14,643 bases of DNA from Bacilli bacterium (GTDB lineage Bacteria; Bacillota_I; Bacilli_A; RF39; UBA660). Below, one piece after another: positions 1-5,745 of the stretch; the first letter of the stretch is position 1; every line of letters starts with the position of its first letter. The notes beneath the pieces were generated by a model. The model was not told where the DNA came from, ran no database searches, and saw nothing but the letters and a program-made list of their open reading frames with translations. A program made the translations under genes and the position numbers. The DNA lies in NCBI GenBank assembly GCA_017519965.1, contig JAFWRK010000079.1, positions 1 through 14,643 on the forward strand, read 5' to 3'.

Positions 1-316
1 AAATCTATAATACATTATATATCTATATATTATATATAATCACTATTAAGGTTGTATTACCCCTATTATCACCCTACCTGCCCTACATGCATTCTAAGCG
101 ATTTAAGTAGAGATAGCTGGATAATTAATAATATAAAAATCTTAAATGAATTCTAAGAGATTTAGAATCATTTAGATGGGTAGTTCTTAATATGCATCTA
201 AATTTCTAATATCATTTTAGCCTATTTAAGAGCAATTAGAGATAACACATAAAAATACTCATGTATAAATATAAAACCTCTAGGATAAACTAAAAATAGT
301 ATTATATGGAGGGATT
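1..316. other. Non-coding AT-rich region upstream of the DUF1540 gene
   Basis: No convincing coding sequence is visible on either strand. The first 45 bases are almost pure A/T. Two inverted repeats lie side by side: ATTCTAA (150-156) with TTAGAAT (162-168), and ATTTAGATG (170-178) with CATCTAAAT (195-203). A 15-base near-repeat beginning ATTCTAAG occurs at 91-105 and 150-164 with one mismatch. A possible -10 box TATAAA lies at 264-269, but the promoter of the next gene cannot be fixed with confidence. It could be a structured leader, a decayed gene end or a repeat remnant. Confidence 0.5.
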
Positions 317-535
317 ATGGAAGAAGAAAATAAAAAAGAAATAAATTGTTCAGTAGTGGGATGTAATTATAATGATGAAAAGGGGAAGTGTACCCTATCC
401 AATATTCAAATAGGTTGTACAACTAATAATAAGAATTGTAATAATACATTAGATACTATTTGTAATAGTTTCTGCCCTTCTATAAATGTTGATTATGAAA
501 TGGCAGAAGAAATAGTAGACTTTTTAAACCACTAA
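317..535 (+). CDS. Small cysteine-rich DUF1540 protein
   Basis: A 72-residue protein with seven cysteines (residues 11, 16, 25, 34, 41, 49, 53). The pattern INCSV..C.YN....C.L..I.(I/V)G...T.C.SF matches the DUF1540 family of small Firmicute proteins. The family has no established function; the cysteine spacing suggests metal binding or a disulphide-stabilised fold, which is inference. There is no signal peptide, so it is probably cytoplasmic. The ATG is preceded by TGGAGGG at 307-313, only 3 bases away but otherwise strong. The C-terminal 18 residues are acidic and helical (EMAEEIVDFL). The gene stands alone and ends at a hairpin terminator shared with the convergent deoB. Confidence 0.85.
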   Translation: MEEENKKEINCSVVGCNYNDEKGKCTLSNIQIGCTTNNKNCNNTLDTICNSFCPSINVDYEMAEEIVDFLNH

Positions 536-563
536 AAAATAGAGGAAGCTCCTCTATTTTTTT
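535..563. terminator. Bidirectional intrinsic terminator between DUF1540 gene and deoB
   Basis: AGAGGA (541-546) pairs with TCCTCT (550-555) around an AGC loop, and flanking A and T runs extend the stem. Seven T follow on the + strand (557-563), and six A (534-539) give a U run on the - strand, so it can end transcription from both sides. The deoB stop codon lies inside the + strand T run. Confidence 0.85.
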
Positions 564-1731
564 ATTCTAAACTATCTAGTATACTAGTACCTAAAGTAGG
601 TTTATCAATTGAGAAATTATCAGCAATAGTAGCTCCAACATTAGCAAAAGTATCAAATGCATCAATTCTTCTAGGATGTTTAAAATTACGACAATACATA
701 ATTACAGGTACATTTTCTCTAGTATGATCATTTCCAGAGAATGAAGGATCATTACCATGATCTGCAGTAATTATTAATAAATCATCTACTTCTAATTTAT
801 TTAAAATAATAGGTATTTCTACATCTAAATCTTCAATAGCTTGAGCATAACCATCTATATCTCTTGTATGCCCATATAAAGAATCAAAATCAGGTAAATT
901 AACCATACATAAACCAGTAAACTTCTTATCCATAATATCAATTAACTTATTAATAGATTCAGAATTACTAGAGGATTTAATAACCTTATTAATACCTTTT
1001 TTATTAAATATATCATTAACTTTACCAATACCAATAACATTATAATTAGCTTTATTAAGATTATCTAAAATAGACACTTCAGGTGGATCTATAGCAAAGT
1101 CTGCTCTACCACTAGCAATAAATCTATATTTACCAGAAGTACCAGTAAAAGGTCTAGCAATCACTCTACCTATTTTCCAACCCTTTTCATTAGATAATTT
1201 ATTAATACGACTACAATATTCATGTAATGTCTCTACAGGTATACAATCTTCATGAGCAGCTAATTGAATATCAGAATCAGCCGATGTAAATATAATTAGA
1301 GAACCATAACTAATTTGTCTGTCTCCTAAAGCATTAACAAATTCCAAAGGATTATTAGTACATTTATTACCAATTAATCTTCTACCAGTAGCATTTTCTA
1401 TAGTAGTTAATATCTCTACTGGAAAACCATCATTAAACGTATTAAATGCAATATCACTTTTAATACCTAATAATTCATAATGACCATTTAAACTATCTTT
1501 ACCAATATTAGTAGGTTTAGCAATAGTATAATATGCCTCAGTATTAGGATTATCATTCATATTAATAGTATCTAAAAAACCTATCTTCTTAAGATTAGGT
1601 ACAAATAAATCTAATTTTTCATTAATATGACCTAGTGTATTAGCTCCATTATCTTTATAATTAACTGCATCAATAGCTTCACCAACACCTAAAGAATCAA
1701 GTATAAGTAAAAATATCCTTTTAAATTTCAT
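562..1731 (-). CDS. deoB: Phosphopentomutase
   Basis: Interconverts ribose/deoxyribose 1-phosphate and 5-phosphate in nucleoside salvage, in the cytoplasm. At 389 residues it has the normal family length. The start is the ATG at 1731, not the upstream GTG-type extension, because AAGGGG (1741-1746) sits 9 bases before it. Alkaline-phosphatase-superfamily metal ligands are all visible: D12 (LILDSLG), D283 and H288 (FDSLYGH), D324 and H325 (TADHGND), and H336 (DHTRE). The phospho-acceptor segment GKDSLNGHYELLG (77-89) has Ser80 where characterised enzymes have Thr (GKDT.TGHWE). The gene starts 4 bases after the xerD stop, and its ribosome binding site lies in the xerD tail, so translation is probably coupled. 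Bacillus subtilis has the same xerD(ripX)-drm order. Confidence 0.95.
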   Translation of the reverse strand: MKFKRIFLLILDSLGVGEAIDAVNYKDNGANTLGHINEKLDLFVPNLKKIGFLDTINMNDNPNTEAYYTIAKPTNIGKDSLNGHYELLGIKSDIAFNTFNDGFPVEILTTIENATGRRLIGNKCTNNPLEFVNALGDRQISYGSLIIFTSADSDIQLAAHEDCIPVETLHEYCSRINKLSNEKGWKIGRVIARPFTGTSGKYRFIASGRADFAIDPPEVSILDNLNKANYNVIGIGKVNDIFNKKGINKVIKSSSNSESINKLIDIMDKKFTGLCMVNLPDFDSLYGHTRDIDGYAQAIEDLDVEIPIILNKLEVDDLLIITADHGNDPSFSGNDHTRENVPVIMYCRNFKHPRRIDAFDTFANVGATIADNFSIDKPTLGTSILDSLE

Positions 1732-1735
1732 AAAA

Positions 1736-2635
1736 TCAGTCCCCTTTATGACTTCTAGGATGATAAGTATCATAATCTACTTTAACCTTATCATCACTTA
1801 CTTTAGTATATATTTTAGTAGTAGAGATATCTGAATGTCCTAACATCTCTTGAATACTTCTTAAATCTGCTCCATGATTAATTAAATGAGTAGCAAAACT
1901 ATGTCTTAAAGTATGAGGAGATACATTAGTATTTAAACCCTTTTCTTTTAATAAAGCTTTTAAGTTTTTAAAAAAACCTTGTCTAGTCATTCCTTTACCA
2001 TGATTATTTAAAAATAATTTATCACAAGAAACTCCACTCTTTAATAACTTATCTCTAACATTTAAATAAAGTTTTAAATAATGTAGAGAGTATTCTCCTA
2101 AAGGTACTTCTCTTTCCTTACTACCTTTACCCATAACTCTAAGTAAACAATTAGAATAATCTATATCATTTAAATTAATATTAACTAACTCACTAACTCT
2201 TAAACCAGTTCCATATAACAATTCTAGCATAGCCTTATTACGGTAGTCAAACGCGGTATTTAATTCAATACTAAGTAATTTATCTACATCCTCTATGCTT
2301 AATACCTTAGGTAAGCTTTTTCTAAGTTTAGGTCTTTCAATAAATTCAGATACATCATTCTTAACTAATTTTTGTCTAAATAGATAAGAGTGAAAATTCT
2401 TAATAACAGTTAAATTATGAGCAATAGTAGATGTTTCTTCTATATCACTTCTACTCTTTAAAAACTCTTTAATATTATCAGGGTTAATCTTTTCTACATT
2501 ATTAATAGAATTACTATTTAAAAACTCTTTATAAACACCTAAATCATTTTTATAAGATTCAATAGTTTTATCTGATAAACCTTTTTCAAAAAAACAATAA
2601 TTACTAAATTCTAATATGGCATCTTCTATCTTCAT
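1736..2635 (-). CDS. xerD: Tyrosine recombinase XerD
   Basis: Site-specific recombinase that, with XerC, resolves chromosome dimers at dif. A 299-residue protein of typical length with an N-terminal SAM-like core-binding domain (about 1-100) and a C-terminal catalytic domain. All six catalytic residues are present: R146 (YGTGLRVSEL), K170 (MGKGSK), H241 and R244 (SPHTLRHSFATH), H267 (LGHSDI) and Y276 (TKIYTKV). The start is ATG 2635, preceded by AGGTGA at 2641-2646; a GTG at 2644 overlaps that site and is less likely. Being directly followed by deoB supports XerD rather than XerC, as in Bacillus. It is transcribed from its own extended -10 promoter just downstream of the terminator of the preceding gene. 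Confidence 0.93.
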   Translation of the reverse strand: MKIEDAILEFSNYCFFEKGLSDKTIESYKNDLGVYKEFLNSNSINNVEKINPDNIKEFLKSRSDIEETSTIAHNLTVIKNFHSYLFRQKLVKNDVSEFIERPKLRKSLPKVLSIEDVDKLLSIELNTAFDYRNKAMLELLYGTGLRVSELVNINLNDIDYSNCLLRVMGKGSKEREVPLGEYSLHYLKLYLNVRDKLLKSGVSCDKLFLNNHGKGMTRQGFFKNLKALLKEKGLNTNVSPHTLRHSFATHLINHGADLRSIQEMLGHSDISTTKIYTKVSDDKVKVDYDTYHPRSHKGD

Positions 2636-2655
2636 AATTATCACCTAACACTTAT

Positions 2656-2666
2656 ATTATAACATA
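2656..2666 (-). promoter_or_regulatory. Extended -10 promoter of xerD-deoB
   Basis: Read on the - strand this is TATGTTATAAT, a perfect TATAAT (2661-2656) with the TG extension. No good -35 is possible because that position lies in the hairpin of the preceding terminator. Predicted transcription start near 2649, about 13 bases before the ATG. Confidence 0.7.
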
Positions 2667-2691
2667 AAAAAACCAGATAATAATAACTGGT
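2666..2691 (-). terminator. Intrinsic terminator of the 126-residue gene
   Basis: ACCAG/CTGGT stem (2672-2676 with 2687-2691) around an AT-rich loop, followed on the - strand by seven U (2672-2666). It lies 15 bases after the stop of the upstream gene and abuts the xerD promoter. Confidence 0.75.
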
Positions 2692-2705
2692 ACAAATAAT
2701 AATAA

Positions 2706-3086
2706 TTATTTTTTAGTAGGTCTTCCTCCAGTATTAATTTCATTAATTAGACGATTACCTATATTATCAATGCATAAATCTATATGTTCAATATATAATT
2801 CACTGAACGAACGAATATTTGCTAGTAAATAAGATGATTCTTTATCTACTTTCTTATAATTTCTTAAACCAATATCCAAAACATTACTATTTTTAGAATA
2901 AATACCTTTCCAATCACTAGAAATACTAATAATAGTATTAAGAGATTTTTTAACATCAGATAAACTTAATTTAAAGTTACCTTCCTTTAGCTTTCTCTCA
3001 ATCGTATCCTCATGAGTAGAAAGATATTTAATTGCTTTATCAAGATAGACTTCAAGATCATCTAAATCCTTAACAATTTTTTTCAA
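2706..3086 (-). CDS. Hypothetical helical protein with TTG start
   Basis: A 126-residue protein not recognised as any family. It is predicted mostly helical, charged, without signal peptide or membrane segment, so probably cytoplasmic. It ends in a basic tail GGRPTKK. The only usable start appears to be TTG at 3086. A good AAGGAGA (3104-3098) precedes it by about 11 bases, but the two ATGs in between are immediately closed: ATG 3098 is stopped in frame just before the TTG, and ATG 3094 makes a three-codon ORF whose TGA overlaps the TTG. A weak -10 (GATAAT, 3118-3113) lies upstream. It has its own terminators on both sides, so it looks monocistronic. Confidence 0.7.
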   Translation of the reverse strand: MKKIVKDLDDLEVYLDKAIKYLSTHEDTIERKLKEGNFKLSLSDVKKSLNTIISISSDWKGIYSKNSNVLDIGLRNYKKVDKESSYLLANIRSFSELYIEHIDLCIDNIGNRLINEINTGGRPTKK

Positions 3087-3137
3087 TTAAACATACATCT
3101 CCTTTTATGTATATTATCATAAAATTCATAATAAGGC

Positions 3138-3166
3138 AAAAAAAAATGTTAGATAGATATCTAACA
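3138..3166 (-). terminator. Intrinsic terminator of the 342-residue gene
   Basis: TGTTAGA (3147-3153) pairs with TCTAACA (3160-3166), closing a six-base loop. On the - strand it is followed by nine U (3146-3138). It begins 6 bases after the stop of the gene at 3172-4200. Confidence 0.85.
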
Positions 3167-3171
3167 CTTTA

Positions 3172-4200
3172 TTATTTCTTTTTAGTTAAAACTTTATTAT
3201 TAGAATAATTTATATCATTTTTATATTTATTAAATTCATAATCAAAATTATTTGTCTTAGTAATTATACCATCATCTATTAACTTAGTAATATAATAAGC
3301 TCTTGCTTTATTATCATATACATAATTTAATAATTCAGTATCTAATTTATCATAGTCTTTAATCATTCTATTTTTAGAAGCATCACAAATTCTTCCAGAG
3401 TAAGAATTAATTAATAAATCATTATTAGTCAATTTAGTATCAATAAACTCACATTTAATCCTATTATCAGGATGAATAATATAATCAGTATATTTATCCA
3501 TAAAATTATAAACTTTTTTTACTTTTTCATTAGTATCATTATTAGAATTAAAAGGAGTAATAGTACCACAGTAAGTAGCTCTAATATCAGCATTAGGATG
3601 CTTATAATAATTTTTTACAGATTCGTAAAAAGTAGTTAAATCCATATTTGCAGTAATAATAGCTCTTTTAATTAAATATTTCATACATAAACCTTTATTC
3701 TTAAAATATAAATAATCTAATTTAGTAGATTTTTCAATATCAAAAGGTTTATTTTCACTAGTACGAATATTATCAAGACACTTAGTAAAATAATCAACTG
3801 ATTTATCAGTTTTTAAAATATATCCATTACATTTATCTAATTCATAGTTAGCAATTGATAAAATTGTATTAAAAGTTTTTACATCTTTAGTTTTAGAACA
3901 ACCAACTAACATAGAATCAATAGCTTGATAATCATCATTTGAAAATAATTCTATTAAATCTACTTTATCAAAATCTCCCTCTACCAATTTATTATTAAAT
4001 TCAACTTCTTCTGAAGTTTTAGGAAAATACATTAAAGGTTTTTCACTTAATACAGCTTCTATATATCTTTCAGCTTCAGATGGGAAAGACATATATGGTG
4101 TTCCAAATTGATTACAATGTTTAGCACAATGAGTTGTGCTAGGTTTAATATGAGCTTTTTTAATATAATTATACTCATTAGTATTTAAATTGTTATTCAT
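3172..4200 (-). CDS. Hypothetical protein, unrecognised, 342 residues
   Basis: I do not recognise this protein. It is Asn-, Lys- and Tyr-rich with no signal peptide or membrane span, and secondary structure appears mainly helical after about residue 40. An N-terminal Cys pair (THCAKHC, residues 23-29) and scattered further cysteines are visible, but no zinc-site spacing is convincing. The ATG at 4200 is preceded by GGGGG (4212-4208) 7 bases away. It has the strongest promoter in the window (TTGACA, 17-base spacer, TATAAT) and its own strong terminator, so it is a well-transcribed single gene. It is divergent from rarA and shares a -35 region with it. Confidence 0.75.
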   Translation of the reverse strand: MNNNLNTNEYNYIKKAHIKPSTTHCAKHCNQFGTPYMSFPSEAERYIEAVLSEKPLMYFPKTSEEVEFNNKLVEGDFDKVDLIELFSNDDYQAIDSMLVGCSKTKDVKTFNTILSIANYELDKCNGYILKTDKSVDYFTKCLDNIRTSENKPFDIEKSTKLDYLYFKNKGLCMKYLIKRAIITANMDLTTFYESVKNYYKHPNADIRATYCGTITPFNSNNDTNEKVKKVYNFMDKYTDYIIHPDNRIKCEFIDTKLTNNDLLINSYSGRICDASKNRMIKDYDKLDTELLNYVYDNKARAYYITKLIDDGIITKTNNFDYEFNKYKNDINYSNNKVLTKKK

Positions 4201-4227
4201 TGTATAACCCCCATAACAGTACTTAAT

Positions 4228-4256
4228 ATTATAACAAAATAATAATCCAATGTCAA
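4228..4256 (-). promoter_or_regulatory. Consensus sigma-A promoter of the 342-residue gene
   Basis: On the - strand: TTGACA (4256-4251), a 17-base spacer, then TATAAT (4233-4228) with a TGT extension. All twelve consensus bases match. Predicted start near 4221, giving a leader of about 20 bases. Its -35 overlaps that of the opposing rarA promoter. Confidence 0.9.
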
Positions 4257-4278
4257 AAAATAACTATTATGTTATAAT
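4250..4278 (+). promoter_or_regulatory. Promoter of rarA
   Basis: ATGTCA (4250-4255; 4 of 6), a 17-base spacer, and TATAAT (4273-4278) preceded by TGT. The predicted start near 4285 falls on the first base of the AGGTGAT ribosome binding site, leaving a leader of about 11 bases. Confidence 0.75.
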
Positions 4279-4295
4279 ATTTCCAGGTGATTATT

Positions 4296-5513
4296 ATGAA
4301 TAAACCATTAGCTTTAAAACTAGCTCCTACTACTTTAAAAGAAGTAATAGGACAATCGCATTTAGTTGGAAAAGATAAAATATTAACTAATTTAGTTAAA
4401 AATAAAAAACTATTTTCTATGATTCTATATGGTAAACCAGGTATAGGTAAAACTTCAATTGCTAATGCTATTATTAATGATCTAGGAGTAAGACATAGAT
4501 TTTTAAATGCTACTATAAATACTAAACATGATTTAGATGTAGTAATAGAAGAAGCTAAAATGTATGGAGAAATGGTTTTAGTAATGGATGAAATTCATAG
4601 ACTAAATAAAGATAAACAAGATATATTATTGCCTCAATTAGAAAGTGGATTAATAACTTTAATTGGAATGACTACTTCTAACCCATATCATGCTATTAAT
4701 CCAGCTATAAGAAGTAGATGTCAATTATTTGAACTTAAAGAGTTAGATACAGATGATATTATTAAAGGTTTAAAAAAAGCTATTAAACACCCTGATTTAG
4801 AAGGAATTAAGATAGATAATAAAGTAATCGAGTTAATAGCAAAACTCTCTGGAAATGACTTAAGATTTGCTTATAACCTATTAGAAATATGTTACTACTC
4901 TACTGATGATAAAACCATAACAGAAGAAAAAGTAAGAAAGATTAATTCTAAACCAGTATTCTTCTCAGATAAAGATGGAGATGGACATTACGATGTTTTA
5001 AGTGGGTTACAAAAGTCTATTAGAGGTAGTGATGTAGATGCTGCCCTACACTATGCAGCAAGATTAGTAGCTCAAGAAGATTTAGAATCATTATTTAGAA
5101 GATTATCAGTAATAGCCTATGAAGATATAGGACTAGCTAATCCAGCAATAGGTCCAAGATTAGATGCAGCAATAAATGCAGCAGAAAGAGTTGGATTACC
5201 AGAAGCAAGAATACCAATAGGAACAATAGTAGCAGAAATGGCCCTATCCCCTAAATCAAATACAGCCCATATAGCATTTGATCAAGCCCTAGAAGATATA
5301 GAAAAAGGTAATGTAGGAACAATACCAAATCATATAAAAACAGATTCAACTGCATATAAATACCCACACGACTATAAAGGAGCATACGTAGTACAACAAT
5401 ACCTACCAGATAAAATAAAAAATAAAAAGTACTACACTCCAAAAGATATAGGATATGAAAAACAAATAAAAGAAATATATGAAAGATTAGAAAAAATAAA
5501 AAAAGGTAATTAA
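4296..5513 (+). CDS. rarA: Replication-associated recombination protein RarA/MgsA (AAA+ ATPase)
   Basis: A clamp-loader-like AAA+ ATPase that acts at stalled replication forks, related to E. coli RarA and yeast Mgs1. 405 residues, slightly short for the family. Walker A GKPGIGKT (46-53), Walker B VLVMDEI (94-100), sensor 1 region MTTSNP (125-130) and the arginine finger segment AIRSRC (137-142) are all present. The C-terminal half (from about 225: HYDVLSGLQKSIRGSDVDAALHYAARL) is the MgsA-type tetramerisation domain. ATG 4296 is preferred because AGGTGAT (4285-4291) precedes it; the GTG at 4287 lies inside that site. The stop codon sits in the loop of its own terminator. Confidence 0.95.
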   Translation: MNKPLALKLAPTTLKEVIGQSHLVGKDKILTNLVKNKKLFSMILYGKPGIGKTSIANAIINDLGVRHRFLNATINTKHDLDVVIEEAKMYGEMVLVMDEIHRLNKDKQDILLPQLESGLITLIGMTTSNPYHAINPAIRSRCQLFELKELDTDDIIKGLKKAIKHPDLEGIKIDNKVIELIAKLSGNDLRFAYNLLEICYYSTDDKTITEEKVRKINSKPVFFSDKDGDGHYDVLSGLQKSIRGSDVDAALHYAARLVAQEDLESLFRRLSVIAYEDIGLANPAIGPRLDAAINAAERVGLPEARIPIGTIVAEMALSPKSNTAHIAFDQALEDIEKGNVGTIPNHIKTDSTAYKYPHDYKGAYVVQQYLPDKIKNKKYYTPKDIGYEKQIKEIYERLEKIKKGN

Positions 5514-5525
5514 CATTACCTTTTT
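5501..5525. terminator. Bidirectional terminator containing the rarA stop codon
   Basis: GGTAAT (5505-5510) pairs with ATTACC (5515-5520) around the loop TAAC, in which TAA (5511-5513) is the rarA stop. Flanking A4 and T5 extend the stem and give U runs on both strands. It also ends the - strand surface-protein block, whose last stop codon is at 5526-5524. Confidence 0.85.
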
Positions 5526-5727
5526 AGTTTGTATCAATAACAGGAGTATTAGCTTCTACACTTCCCTCACTAACTACAACATTATCAAAATGTACATCCC
5601 ATGTATTTCTAAAAATACTAGATATACCAGATAAAGTTAAATCTCTAGTAAGGTAAGCAAATCCTATACTAATAAATAAAATAAGTATAACTAACTTTTT
5701 TTGATTGATTTTTCTGAATCGTTTCAC
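5524..5727 (-). pseudogene. Truncated surface protein: N-terminal module only
   Basis: A 67-residue protein that is a clear paralogue of the first 65-70 residues of the two genes upstream: basic start, hydrophobic stretch VILILFISIGFAYL (13-26), then TWDVHFDNV (42-50) and GSVEANTPVID. It stops exactly where the others continue into the extracellular beta domain, and only ten bases separate its stop from rarA's. The start is GTG at 5727 with AGGTG 7 bases upstream; an overlapping ATG runs straight into TGA. A -10-like GATAAT (5754-5749) lies in the last codons of the preceding gene. Most likely a gene cut off by deletion, but a functional small membrane peptide cannot be excluded. Confidence 0.65.
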
Positions 5728-5745
5728 ATTATCACACCTATCTTA

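Noticed and set aside
1736..1738. Mycoplasma genetic code (TGA as Trp)
   Set aside because: xerD ends in TGA directly before a well-placed deoB start, and Trp codons seen in the genes are TGG.
2706..2729. AT-hook DNA-binding motif at the end of the 126-residue protein (GGRPTKK)
   Set aside because: The core RGRP is not present (GGRP instead) and a single weak match is not enough.
5251..5442. Open frames on the opposite strand of rarA, gshF, the second ligase and the 898-residue gene
   Set aside because: These are antisense shadows of well-supported genes. They have low-complexity compositions (Ile/Thr/Cys or Leu/Phe-rich) and no ribosome binding sites.
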